The notes under the pieces were generated by a model. That model was given only the letters and a program-made list of their open reading frames with translations. It was not told the origin of the DNA and did no database searches. Below are positions 8,301-15,389 of a stretch of DNA of 19,786 nt, one piece after another. The position numbers and the translations under genes are program-made. This DNA is from CAZQEZ01 sp964592475 (GTDB lineage: Bacteria > Bacteroidota > Bacteroidia > Cytophagales > Cyclobacteriaceae): assembly GCA_964592475.1 (NCBI GenBank), contig CAZQEZ010000082.1, forward strand, positions 1 to 19,786. Direction: 5' to 3'. How positions within the stretch are numbered: position 1 is the stretch's first letter; each line of letters begins with the position of its first letter.

Positions 8301-8613
8301 CAGATATGAAATTTACCTGGAAGCACAAAAGAGTATTTGCAGCCAATCAAAAAGTATTTCTGTAAGTTCAATCAAACCTGAAATCCCCAACGTGTTTACC
8401 CCAAATCAAGATCCTAAGAATGAATTTTTTGAGATAACTACCGATGCACCTTTTCAATTGGATATTTTTAATCGCTGGGGCAAAAAGCTGAAAAGTTGGG
8501 ATGATTATCAAAACACCTGGAATGGAGAAGATCTAACTAATGGCATATATTATTATCAACTCACCTTTCCTGATAAAACTACTTGCAATGGATGGTTACA
8601 TATATTGCGATAG
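5359..8613 (+). CDS. Large secreted T9SS type-B cargo: DUF7948, SBBP propeller, PKD/Ig domains
   Basis: The ATG at 5359 gives a clean Sec signal peptide (MIKNLIFLLSFICFNAVYG) and 1084 residues; a GTG at 5332 would add nine residues in front of it and is less likely. Domains in order: DUF7948 at about 25-250 (FIENKNQWPRQVLFKAEIPAG, NYFLGSD, IYYQQMYPGVDVKLYS, LIIDPELVFSTYSG); an SBBP-type seven-bladed-like propeller at about 250-690 with repeats such as ATHLGGSAAES, STYLGGQNNDAA, SSFLGGSDNDVA and ATFFGGDSPRGD; a PKD domain at about 764-849; an Ig-like segment at about 850-924; a second PKD-like domain at about 924-1002; and a C-terminal gliding-motility/T9SS type-B sorting domain at about 1007-1084 (IPNVFTPNQDPKNEFF, DIFNRWGKKL, WNGEDLTNGIYYYQL). 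It should be exported by Sec, then by T9SS to the surface. Its binding partner is unknown. A His/Cys cluster (KHGHCHSC) sits inside the DUF7948 region. Confidence 0.92.
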   Translation: MIKNLIFLLSFICFNAVYGNNPKVASYSASFKFIENKNQWPRQVLFKAEIPAGQAYVLQDGIFYNFYDKSSYTSKHGHCHSCQKTEARQTSAQPDGISMHGIKMKFVGNNPKVNVIGKKAGTSKHNYFLGSDASRWASNCSDFQQIYYQQMYPGVDVKLYSRQRNLKYDIIIAPGADPNQVKIEYQGADGIYLKNGQLTIATTVGEIYEQLPLAYQKINGDSVVVSCAFDLQNNQISFKFEDNYDADYPLIIDPELVFSTYSGSTSDNWGNTATFDENGNLYSGGIVNSPGFDVTIGAFQQSYGGGLWDVLILKFDSVGQNLLYATHLGGSAAESPESLIVNNAGELLILGATSSQNFPMKNAYQNTFAGGQRSLFLSRVEYLNGSDIFLAKLSADGSQLLASTYLGGQNNDAAMLGNNPLVKNYGDQFRGDVIVDENDNVYIASVTESADIPIVNGWQSSFAQVGSTDGYVAKLSPDLSNLLWSSFLGGSDNDVALSVKLWQNKVIYAGGTMSSDFTVTSGTFQATKPGGIDGFIAIIDQSVPALEKATYIGTAGYDQVYFIDLDNEGYIHALGQTDGDFPVKAADGKPLYSNENSGQFIIKLNPDLEDDANCFSMVFGSGIGSPNISPTAFLVNNCGNLLLSGHGGLDHGEDDTFLTTSTTFDLPFTENAFKTDTDGSDFYIAALEKDAQSLLYATFFGGDSPRGDHVDGGTSRFDKKGIVYQSVCACYPNFSTTPNVYASDLGSNNCNNAAFKFDLASITAVIETNSPEMDQPGLNSGCWPLEVRFINKSIGGRNFKWSFSNGITSENEDFVDVTFENPGTFTVQLVALDQTTCITSDTATASIDVFDHNFSIIPEDTICFGENLQLEVTGGSTFEWSPAESLSDASIAQPIATPGTTTTYEVIVINELGCEFIDSVKVNVVPEFRADFSIEKLFNCTGFPQFVLTNTSSNAEGYEWRLSDGFTSSEKDLTYQFQDSGRYEIYLEAQKSICSQSKSISVSSIKPEIPNVFTPNQDPKNEFFEITTDAPFQLDIFNRWGKKLKSWDDYQNTWNGEDLTNGIYYYQLTFPDKTTCNGWLHILR

Positions 8614-8634
8614 CCAAAAATAAGCTTATCTTTG
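8604..8634 (+). promoter_or_regulatory. Bacteroidota-type promoter for the WG-repeat gene
   Basis: ATTG at 8604-8607 and TATCTTTG at 8627-8634 are separated by 19 bp, matching the -33 (TTTG) and -7 (TAnnTTTG) arrangement of the Bacteroidota primary sigma factor. The box overlaps the stop codon region of the T9SS cargo gene. Transcription would start near 8641, about 75 bp before the WG-repeat gene. Confidence 0.6.
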
Positions 8635-8714
8635 TTAATACGTTGATTCAATGAAATAACCAGAGCTAAGCATTTTTAAATCAAATAATTAACTTAAAAA
8701 ACTAAGAGGTGGGT

Positions 8715-10955
8715 ATGAAAAATGGCAAATTGGCCATTATGTTGTCATTATTATTTTTATTGCCAGCTTTGAGTAAAGCCCTGGAGCTGGACAATAGCTA
8801 CACGATAGTAGAACAGAACAACAAAAAGGGGCTTATCAACAATCAAGGAGAAGTAGTCATTCCAGCGAAATATGACGACATTGGGTGGTCAAAGGGCAAG
8901 TTGCAAATTATAAAAAATGTAGTTGGCTTTAAGCGAAACAACTCGTGGGGGCTAATTAACACCAAAAATAAAATTGTTCACGAACCAGTATTCTTTTCAC
9001 TTTATCCTGCCGACAATTTTATTATAGCCAGCAAAGTTGGCAAATACAACAACTTACTACAATATGGCCTGCTCAATAATAAAGGTAAAGTGTTAATTGC
9101 TTTTAAATATGCCAATATAGAACCTCATGATGATTATCTGATAGCTTCTTATAAAAACAAAAAGCAAGAAAGGTTTGGTCTCATTACCTGGAAAGACAAA
9201 ATATTACTACCATTCCGTTATCAGGAAATTACCCCGCTAAGCGAAAGTAGCTTCGCGTTAAAAGATTTTACTGGTAAAATTGCCTATTACGATAGTAAAA
9301 AAAATGATATCACTGAATTAAGTTCTGACAGTATTATTTATATCAATGCCAAGCATGCCATTATTTCGGTGGCGGGTAGAAAAGGTATGGTCAATGATGA
9401 GGGGCAGGTCATGATCAGGCCTCACTACAAAAGGTTGCAACTGAATAATGATAACTCGGTAAATGCCTTGCCTTATCCTCAGTGGGCAATGGTAAATATA
9501 GATCACAAATCTTTTCACCAATACCAATATGAAAAGATGTTTCCACTTGGTGATGATTTGCTAAAAGCTACTTTATCGGGCTATGAGGCATTAATTAAAT
9601 CCGATGGGCAGCAGATAAGAGAGCTTCAAGGCATCGCTATCGGCAATTTTGCAGATAATATTGCTATTATTAGCAATGGTCAAAAAAAGGGCATAATGGC
9701 TAGTAATGGTGAAATTCTTCTTGAAGCGATTTATGATAGCATTCACGTGATGGACGATTATTTTCTGGTAGGTAAAAAGCGTATCCAAAAAACTGATTGG
9801 TTTATTATCAATAGGGCCACCAATGAAATTATCAACACACCACCTTTTCATGAAGTAAAACCGCTCTCTGATGATTTTTTTGCAGCACGACTCGATAGAT
9901 ATTGGGCGCTGGTAAATGATCAAGGGAAAACGGTGACCAGTTTTAAATTTAAAAATGTAGAACCAACAATTGATGGAAATGCCCAGGTTACCTTAATAAA
10001 GCAAGAAGGTATAATGGACCAAGAAGGCAACTGGTTGGTAGTGCCACGTTCAGGAAAGCTCATTTACATTAATCAGGATTTCTACGTTTCGGCCAGTGGT
10101 TTTTGTCGTTTCCTGATGTATAGAAAAGGTCGTGAATACTATTGCACTCAAGACAGCTTGCTAAAAAGAGAGCATGATATAATGGAAATAAGCCGTGATG
10201 GCAAAAAGGGCTTGTTCGATTTAACAGGAAACCGCCTGTTAAATACCCGTTATAATTTTATTTCCGAATTGCAAAGTGATTCTATTTACACTTTTCATAA
10301 AGAGGGCCGCTATGGCATCATGACCAAGAATGGTAAAATCTTGACCGAAGATAGAAACTTTGAAGAGCTTTATGAAATGAGTGAAGGTTTTATCGGTGTG
10401 AAAATAAATGGAGCTTATGGATTTGTAGATGCTAATGGCGATCTTCGTATTGCTAATCGATATGATGCCATACTGCCTTTTAGTGAAGGATTTGCTGGTA
10501 TTAAATTGTTGGGCCGCTGGGGTTTTGTAAATAAATTAGAACGCTTAAAAATACAACCACTTTACCAGCAGGTATCTCCGTTTAATAATGACATGGCCCT
10601 GGTAAAGAGAAATGACCAATGGGGCATAATCAATAAAGAAGGCAAGGAAGTACTACACACAGCTTACGATTCGCTACAAAAGTTGGATAATGGCCGTTAT
10701 ATAAGTAAAAAAAATAATAAATACGGGATGATCAGTGAAGAAGGCCGAGAAATGGTATTTCCTAAATACGATAACATTGCCGATTTGAAAAATGGCTATG
10801 TGAAAGTAGAACGAAACGGGAAATTTGGCGTATGCAATCTTGATGGAGTAATCGAAATACCGATCATTTATCAAGAAATTAAATACGACAGCCACAACGA
10901 TAAGTACCTGGTAAAAAGCAGCCCTGAATGGGAAACGATTGAATTAGAAGAGTAG
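8715..10955 (+). CDS. WG-repeat protein with signal peptide, 746 aa
   Basis: The ATG at 8715 follows AGAGG (8705-8709) at 5 bp and starts a Sec signal peptide (MKNGKLAIMLSLLFLLPALSKA), so the protein is exported; a GTG two codons upstream is less likely. There is no lipobox, T9SS C-terminal domain or transmembrane anchor, so periplasmic location is the simplest reading. The whole mature chain is made of WG repeats (PF14903). Repeat cores include KKGLINNQGEVVIPAKYDDI near the start, SWGLINTKNKIV, QYGLLNNKGKVLIAFKY, RKGMVNDEGQVMI, KKGIMASNGEILLEAIYD, AYGFVDANGDL, RWGFVNKLERLKI, QWGIINKEGKEVL, KYGMISEEGREMVFPKYD and KFGVCNLDGVIEIPI, more than ten in all. WG repeats are thought to build a beta-propeller or solenoid binding surface; the ligand is unknown. 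It has its own promoter and stands between two envelope-associated genes. Confidence 0.9.
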   Translation: MKNGKLAIMLSLLFLLPALSKALELDNSYTIVEQNNKKGLINNQGEVVIPAKYDDIGWSKGKLQIIKNVVGFKRNNSWGLINTKNKIVHEPVFFSLYPADNFIIASKVGKYNNLLQYGLLNNKGKVLIAFKYANIEPHDDYLIASYKNKKQERFGLITWKDKILLPFRYQEITPLSESSFALKDFTGKIAYYDSKKNDITELSSDSIIYINAKHAIISVAGRKGMVNDEGQVMIRPHYKRLQLNNDNSVNALPYPQWAMVNIDHKSFHQYQYEKMFPLGDDLLKATLSGYEALIKSDGQQIRELQGIAIGNFADNIAIISNGQKKGIMASNGEILLEAIYDSIHVMDDYFLVGKKRIQKTDWFIINRATNEIINTPPFHEVKPLSDDFFAARLDRYWALVNDQGKTVTSFKFKNVEPTIDGNAQVTLIKQEGIMDQEGNWLVVPRSGKLIYINQDFYVSASGFCRFLMYRKGREYYCTQDSLLKREHDIMEISRDGKKGLFDLTGNRLLNTRYNFISELQSDSIYTFHKEGRYGIMTKNGKILTEDRNFEELYEMSEGFIGVKINGAYGFVDANGDLRIANRYDAILPFSEGFAGIKLLGRWGFVNKLERLKIQPLYQQVSPFNNDMALVKRNDQWGIINKEGKEVLHTAYDSLQKLDNGRYISKKNNKYGMISEEGREMVFPKYDNIADLKNGYVKVERNGKFGVCNLDGVIEIPIIYQEIKYDSHNDKYLVKSSPEWETIELEE

Positions 10956-10992
10956 GTTTTTATTTAAAAGTTACTTCCCACTATTATAAATT

Positions 10993-11015
10993 AAATTAGG
11001 CTTATGCTAATTTTT
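10993..11015 (+). terminator. Weak terminator-like hairpin after the WG-repeat gene
   Basis: AAATTAG (10993-10999) and CTAATTT (11007-11013) form a 7-bp AT-rich stem with a 7-base loop, followed by two more T. The stem is weak, so read-through into the downstream OmpA-family gene is possible. Confidence 0.35.
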
Positions 11016-11109
11016 CCTGGTTTCTTTCATCTTTTCCCGCTAATGGAGTTTATTACTGTCCCATAATTATCGGGTAATGTAAAGTTATAATTAAAAACAG
11101 CGATAGTAT

Positions 11110-13035
11110 ATGCGAAAATCTTTTTTAGTATTACTCACAATTCTATTATTCCTGCCCTTATTGGTTTCCGCTCAATTGAGTTCCAACTCAAAAAAGGCAA
11201 TTAATTATTTTCAGGAATCTACCTTGCTAATGAATCGACGGCAATACCCGGAGGCAGTGCAAGTGCTGTTAAAAGCGGTAGATAAAGATGAGGATTTTTA
11301 TGAAGCTTATGTAAGGCTGGGTAATTGTTTTAGAATATTGAGTGACAATGAAAGAGCAGAACTAGCTTTTAGCCGAGCTATTGACAGTGCACCGGAGCAT
11401 AAGTTGATCACTACTTTTTTCGAATTAGGCGAAGTACAATTTTTGCAAGGAAAATACGAAGAGGCGATTGCGAGCCTTGAAGAGTATGTAAGCAAAGGGG
11501 GGCAGGGGCATCGATATTATCAGGATGCTGTAAATATTTTGGAAAATGCCAGGTACGCGGCCAAACACGTGAAAGATCCCTTACCGATCAATCCACGGTT
11601 AGTGCAAGGTGGGGTAAATACTTTTCCCATGCAATACTTCCCGGTATTGACTGCCGATGGACAGCACTTGATTTACACCGGAAGGAAGGGAAATGACTGG
11701 CAGGACGATGAAAATATTTATATCAGTACCTTGCAACCTGACAGTACCTGGTCTGCACCGGCTTCACTTTCACCTGCTATCAATAGTAGCTTCAATGAAG
11801 GAACCTGCACTATTTCTGCCGATGGCCGAATGATCATTTTTACCTCTTGCATGGGTAGGGAAACCCTGGGAAGTTGCGATTTATTTGTCAGTTATAAAAC
11901 AGGAGATCGCTGGAGCAATCCGGAAAACATGGGCCGATCAATCAATTCAGGTGCCTGGGAATCTCAACCAACCCTCTCTGCTGATGGTCGTACTTTGTAT
12001 TTTGTAAGCAACCGCAGAGCAGGCAGAGGTGGTTACGATATTTGGGTTAGCTATCTTGACCAGGAAGAAAAATGGACACCGGCGGTAAATATGGGTGAAG
12101 GAATCAACACACCTGCCGATGAAGTATCACCATTTATTCATGTAAATGGTCGCACTTTGTTTTTTGCCTCCAAAGGATATCAAGGTTTTGGTGGTTTCGA
12201 TATTTTTTACACCGAAAGAAGCTCTAATGACTGGAGCGAGCCGGAAAACATGGGTTTTCCCATCAACACCCACGACGATCAAGTAAGTCTGTTTGTAACT
12301 ACGGATGGTAAGAGAGCTTTTTATTCAGTAGATGAAAAAAAAGACGGTAGAATTACCGGCAGCAAAATTTTTACGTTTGATGTACCACCTGAAATTACCC
12401 TGATTACCGAAAGTAATTTAGTGGTAGGAAAAGTTTTTGATGCTAAAACTAAAGAACTGCTGGAAGCAAATGTTGAATTGATAGACCTGACTAACGATTC
12501 GCTGGTGGCAAAGGTAAAGTCAGATCCTGTGAGTGGTGAATACATGATGGTGGTAAACCAAGGTCGTCAATACGCGCTTTACATTGACAAACAGGGATAT
12601 TTGTTTAAAAGCTTTTCATTTGATTATCAGCAAGAAGCTAAAAATAATACTGCTACTATTGACATCGCTTTACAGCCAATAGAAACCGGTTCAATCACCC
12701 GTCTCAACAACATTTTCTTTGCTTTTGATAAATATCAATTGCAAGACCAATCGAAAACCGAACTGAACAAAGTGGTAAAGTTTTTAAAAACCAATCCGGA
12801 AGTGAAAGTAGAAATCAGTGGTCACACGGATAACAAAGGCTCAGCCGCTTATAATCAGGAGCTAAGCGAAAAAAGGGCCGAGTCGGTGTATAAATACCTG
12901 ATGGAAAATGGCATACCGCAAAAGCAGCTAAGCTACAAAGGTTACGGGCAAGAACAGCCACTGGCTAGTAATGAAACGGAAGCCGGCCAGGCACAAAATC
13001 GTCGAATTGAGTTTAAAATAATGGAAAACCTGTAG
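11110..13035 (+). CDS. PorE-like TPR / PD40 propeller / OmpA-domain envelope protein
   Basis: A 641-residue exported protein. The signal peptide ends LLVSAQ with cleavage expected after residue 21; there is no lipobox Cys. Domains in order: TPR repeats at about 25-150 (ALLKAVDKDEDFYEAYVRLGNCF-like helices, FFELGEVQFLQGKYEEAI); WD40-like PD40 repeats at about 175-430 (PVLTADGQHLIYTG, ISADGRMIIFTS, LSADGRTLYFVSNR, IHVNGRTLFFASKGY); a carboxypeptidase-regulatory-like beta sandwich at about 445-525 (VVGKVFDAKTKELLEANVEL); and an OmpA C-terminal peptidoglycan-binding domain at about 530-641 (IFFAFDKYQLQDQS, ISGHTDNKGS, NQELSEKRAESVYKYL, NRRIEFKI). This order is that of PorE, which links the T9SS to peptidoglycan. 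Many Cytophagales carry several paralogues, so a T9SS role is inference. Unlike the PorE of Porphyromonas it is not a lipoprotein. It could equally be a general OM-peptidoglycan tether. Confidence 0.9.
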   Translation: MRKSFLVLLTILLFLPLLVSAQLSSNSKKAINYFQESTLLMNRRQYPEAVQVLLKAVDKDEDFYEAYVRLGNCFRILSDNERAELAFSRAIDSAPEHKLITTFFELGEVQFLQGKYEEAIASLEEYVSKGGQGHRYYQDAVNILENARYAAKHVKDPLPINPRLVQGGVNTFPMQYFPVLTADGQHLIYTGRKGNDWQDDENIYISTLQPDSTWSAPASLSPAINSSFNEGTCTISADGRMIIFTSCMGRETLGSCDLFVSYKTGDRWSNPENMGRSINSGAWESQPTLSADGRTLYFVSNRRAGRGGYDIWVSYLDQEEKWTPAVNMGEGINTPADEVSPFIHVNGRTLFFASKGYQGFGGFDIFYTERSSNDWSEPENMGFPINTHDDQVSLFVTTDGKRAFYSVDEKKDGRITGSKIFTFDVPPEITLITESNLVVGKVFDAKTKELLEANVELIDLTNDSLVAKVKSDPVSGEYMMVVNQGRQYALYIDKQGYLFKSFSFDYQQEAKNNTATIDIALQPIETGSITRLNNIFFAFDKYQLQDQSKTELNKVVKFLKTNPEVKVEISGHTDNKGSAAYNQELSEKRAESVYKYLMENGIPQKQLSYKGYGQEQPLASNETEAGQAQNRRIEFKIMENL

Positions 13036-13170
13036 AGCGAAACTATACGTTACTTTTGCAAAAGCGACATCATATTTTTTAGGCCAGGTGCAATTGCCTT
13101 CAAGGGTGAAAGGTCGAGATATTCTCCGCGTAAACAATTGATTTCAGCTAGACTGTAAGAGTTCATTTTT

Positions 13171-13192
13171 ACAGCCAGGATGGCTGTTTTTA
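13171..13192 (+). terminator. Intrinsic terminator downstream of the OmpA-family gene
   Basis: ACAGCCA (13171-13177) and TGGCTGT (13181-13187) form a 7-bp GC-containing stem with a 3-base loop GGA, followed directly by TTTTA. It is the first good plus-strand terminator after the OmpA-family stop, leaving a 3' untranslated region of about 135 bases. Confidence 0.65.
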
Positions 13193-13266
13193 GCAAATTG
13201 GCCTTGATCGGTTATATCAAAATTGAATGATTGCTTTTTGCTTTAACCGCTCTCAAGTTTAGTTTG

Positions 13267-13431
13267 TTAAAACTGCTCACCAGCTAATGGTTCGTGGAGT
13301 AGAATACCCAAAATTTTTTGAAACAGCTTGCCTCCAGATGTTACCATTTCTTTAGAAAGCAGGTTAATGCTGTTTTTAGTTATCGCAAAGTAAGTAGATC
13401 TGTAATTACGATTGTTGTTTAGAACATTACC
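13267..13431 (-). pseudogene. Possible C-terminal remnant of an unknown gene
   Basis: A minus-strand frame of 54 codons is open from a TAG at 13432 to TAA at 13267. It reads as well-composed protein (YRSTYFAITKNSINLLSKEM, then GGKLFQKILGILLHEPLAGE). There is no ATG, GTG or TTG before an internal ATG 26 residues from the end. That pattern fits the 3' end of a gene whose front part is lost. No family is recognised, and chance is not excluded in AT-rich DNA. Confidence 0.25.
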
Positions 13432-13486
13432 ACACTAGTTTTACCGTCTACTGGCTACTCTTATTTTTCCATCTACCGATAATCAA

Positions 13487-13494
13487 TATCTTTG
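13487..13494 (+). promoter_or_regulatory. Candidate -7 box for the TSUP permease gene
   Basis: TATCTTTG, a perfect match to the Bacteroidota TAnnTTTG box, lies 35 bp before the permease ATG. The -33 position about 19 bp upstream is a T-rich tract without a clear TTG, so only the -7 element is convincing. Confidence 0.5.
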
Positions 13495-13529
13495 CGGTTG
13501 GGCAAATTTCAAATCTACTTCTAATTCCA

Positions 13530-14282
13530 ATGGAGCAAATACTTCAGTATCTTGATCTTTCTTTTTATCAATGGCTATTACTTTGCTTATGCGGAGTTTT
13601 TGTAGGTATGGGCAAAACCGGCATTGGAGGTCTGGGAATGTTGGTAGTCCCATTGCTGGCTGCAGCTTTCGGAGGTAAATATTCGGCTGGTTTACTGCTG
13701 CCAATGTTGGCCTTTGCCGATATTTTTGGCGTACGCTATTACAATCGCCATGCAGAGTGGAAATATATTTTAAAATTGTTGCCCTGGGCTATTGCCGGTA
13801 TTTTGTTGGGACTGTGGGTAGGTGAAAACATAAATGATGAGCAGTTTAAAGAATTGATGGCCGTGATCATTTTGGTAAGCCTGGGCATCATGATCTGGCG
13901 CGAGCGTAAAAAAGAAGAGGTTCCGGACTATTGGTGGTTTTCATCCCTGGTCGGTTTAGCTGGTGGCTTTGCCACCATGATTGGTAATGCCGCGGGTCCT
14001 ATCATGGCGGTGTATTTACTATCCATGCACTTACCCAAAAACTCCTACATCGGCACCGGTGCCTGGTTTTTTCTGATTATCAATTACTTTAAAATTCCGC
14101 TGCACATATTTGTCTGGCAAACTATTACCTGGGAAAGCATTACGCTAGATGTAGCCACCTTCCCCTTTATTTTCGTAGGTGCCTGGCTTGGTTTTAAATT
14201 AGTAAAGCTAATACCGGAAAAGCCATACCGCATCTTTGTAATTGTAACCACAGCTATTGCTTCTATCAGATTATTTTTCTGA
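13530..14282 (+). CDS. TSUP family (TauE/SafE) membrane permease
   Basis: A 250-residue polytopic membrane protein with about eight hydrophobic segments in two similar halves. The family signatures are GVFVGMGKTGIGGLGMLVVP in the first half (the internal G-rich motif of the first membrane segment) and LVGLAGGFATMIGNAAGPIM in the second half. A further typical motif is GTGAWFFLIINYFKIP. TSUP proteins move sulfur-containing or carboxylated anions (sulfite, sulfoacetate, taurine, thiosulfate) across the inner membrane. The substrate cannot be deduced because no sulfur-metabolism gene is adjacent. The ATG at 13530 is the first start and sits 35 bp after a -7-like box. Length is normal and both halves are complete, so the gene looks functional. 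The following gene is separated by 244 bp, so it is probably transcribed alone. Confidence 0.9.
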   Translation: MEQILQYLDLSFYQWLLLCLCGVFVGMGKTGIGGLGMLVVPLLAAAFGGKYSAGLLLPMLAFADIFGVRYYNRHAEWKYILKLLPWAIAGILLGLWVGENINDEQFKELMAVIILVSLGIMIWRERKKEEVPDYWWFSSLVGLAGGFATMIGNAAGPIMAVYLLSMHLPKNSYIGTGAWFFLIINYFKIPLHIFVWQTITWESITLDVATFPFIFVGAWLGFKLVKLIPEKPYRIFVIVTTAIASIRLFF

Positions 14283-14302
14283 GAAAATGCAAAATAAAGT
14301 AA

Positions 14303-14422
14303 CTGGCAACATCTGTTAAACAGCGAAGGGAAGAAGTTACGTTAACCCAGGAGAAGTTTGCTGAATGTGCTAGTAATACCATAACAGGGCAAGATAGGGC
14401 ATTCAGGATATCTTCCCTTTGA
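14303..14422 (+). pseudogene. Probable relic of an XRE-type HTH regulator
   Basis: A 39-codon frame without a normal start, closed by TGA at 14420-14422, reads LATSVKQRREEVTLTQEKFA. This is the recognisable first half of an XRE/Cro-type helix-turn-helix (xxxIKxRREELxLTQExLA). The rest of the domain is not recognisable. In another frame just upstream an ATG (14287) starts MQNKVT, which would fit the usual N-terminus if one frameshift separated the two pieces. The same DNA contains nested inverted repeats (AAGGGAAGA 14326-14334 with TCTTCCCTT 14411-14419; CTGAATG 14361-14367 with CATTCAG 14400-14406), so a structured RNA is an alternative reading. Confidence 0.35.
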
Positions 14423-14526
14423 TTTGAAATGAGATATTTTATTTCCAAATAGCCATAAATTAGCCATCCTCAACTTTTTTATTCCATTCATGTTCTTATA
14501 CCAACAATACTTTAGTTAGAATTATC

Positions 14527-15000
14527 ATGAAAATCAACTGGAAAAAATTAGTAGCTGCGATCATAATTTGTCAGGGCACTGGATTGTTGGCTGGATTGGC
14601 CACAGCTTCTTCGGTTAGCAGCTGGTATACCACCCTCGATAAACCTGGCTTTACTCCGCCTAATTGGCTATTTGCGCCGGTTTGGACTGCCCTTTATTTT
14701 ATAATGGCCATTGCTGCTTACCTGGTTTGGCAAAAGGGAATAAAAGCTGAAGGGGTAAAAAAGGCGTTGATCTTATTTCTTATGCAATTGCTTTTAAACG
14801 GACTGTGGTCTATCTTTTTCTTTGGTTTACGTTCGCCATTGCTTGGTTTGATGGATATAATCGCGCTAATTATCGTGTTGACGCTAACCATCTTCAAATT
14901 TTATAAAATTAACAAAATTGCCGCTTATTTACTGTTGCCATACTTGCTTTGGGTGTTATATGCTACTGCTTTGAATTTGGCTATTGTATTGTTAAATTAA
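14527..15000 (+). CDS. tspO: TspO/MBR family membrane protein
   Basis: A 157-residue protein with five hydrophobic segments, the normal size and topology for TspO (tryptophan-rich sensory protein, homologue of the mitochondrial translocator protein). Family motifs are clear: SSWYTTLDKPGFTPPNWLF (the W-Y-x-x-L-x-K-P-x-F-x-P-P-x-W loop after the first membrane segment), PVWTALYFIMA, LLLNGLWSIFFFGLRSP and LLPYLLWVLYATALNLA at the end. TspO proteins bind porphyrins and related tetrapyrroles and have been linked to stress and photo-oxidative responses; the physiological role here is not visible. The ATG at 14527 begins a basic N-terminus before the first helix. No tetrapyrrole gene is adjacent. 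It is the last plus-strand gene before a long intergenic region. Confidence 0.93.
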   Translation: MKINWKKLVAAIIICQGTGLLAGLATASSVSSWYTTLDKPGFTPPNWLFAPVWTALYFIMAIAAYLVWQKGIKAEGVKKALILFLMQLLLNGLWSIFFFGLRSPLLGLMDIIALIIVLTLTIFKFYKINKIAAYLLLPYLLWVLYATALNLAIVLLN

Positions 15001-15040
15001 TTGCTATAAATTGTAGGCTTACACGATGATAATTTAAGTA

Positions 15041-15092
15041 AAAAAAAGGGCTCTGATTTTGTGATATTATTTGGGGAATCACCTCAGAGCCC
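15041..15092 (-). terminator. Strong intrinsic terminator for the minus-strand helicase unit
   Basis: On the minus strand a 9-bp GC-rich stem (GGGCTCTGA / TCAGAGCCC, 15048-15056 with 15084-15092) is extended by an inner 5-bp stem (GTGAT / ATCAC) and followed by a run of seven T. It is placed to end transcripts that come through the helicase and the small membrane protein. On the plus strand it lacks a U-tract, so it is not a good terminator for tspO. Confidence 0.75.
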
Positions 15093-15389
15093 ATGCATTA
15101 ACAACCAGCTATGTGATTAGTAGAAATACAAATGATGTGCCAAAAAATAAATATGCGCTTTTGATTGACTTTAGGGGGCATGTATGATCTTTTTCTTTGG
15201 GTATTTGCTTTTCGTCATCTCATTTTTAGAATAAATTTCTAAATAAAAGAAATGAGTAATGAATTAGGTTGTTATTTTCATCAGAAATATTTCTCCTGTT
15301 TTGTATACTGTTGAGTGTGAATCTATTAACGAGAAGCCAAATTTCTTTGCAATACTTCTCTTTATTCCCAATTTGAATAATTGATAATA
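15093..15389. other. Intergenic region with no convincing gene
   Basis: AT-rich DNA between the terminator and the small membrane-protein gene. On the minus strand, the frame of the small gene stays open for 41 sense codons beyond its stop (to TAA at 15264-15266) and contains protein-like text such as AKKFGFSLIDSHSTVYKTGE, but it has no ATG near the front. It may be debris of another gene or a 3' untranslated region. Confidence 0.5.

Larger units (their letters stand above)
13036..13529. other. Intergenic region, 494 bp
   Basis: No intact gene is visible. It holds a terminator at 13171-13192, a possible C-terminal gene remnant on the minus strand at 13267-13431, a 12-bp palindrome CTTTTGCAAAAG at 13053-13064, and a -7-like box just before the next gene. 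The remainder shows nothing I can assign. Confidence 0.6.

Noticed and set aside
13053..13064. 12-bp palindrome CTTTTGCAAAAG, overlapping TACTTTTG (a -7-like box at 13051-13058)
   Set aside because: No -33 element at the right distance and no gene close downstream; a 12-bp palindrome in AT-rich DNA is weak evidence.
12928..13137. Minus-strand 69-codon frame at the end of the OmpA-family gene
   Set aside because: Mostly antisense to the conserved OmpA domain; no support of its own.
14303..14422. Riboswitch (for example cobalamin type) upstream of tspO
   Set aside because: CAGGATA and nested stems first suggested it, but the other conserved boxes of known riboswitch classes are not visible.
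14266..14448. Minus-strand 60-codon frame between the TSUP gene and tspO
   Set aside because: It overlaps the end of the TSUP gene and is antisense to the XRE-like text; its residues show no family features.
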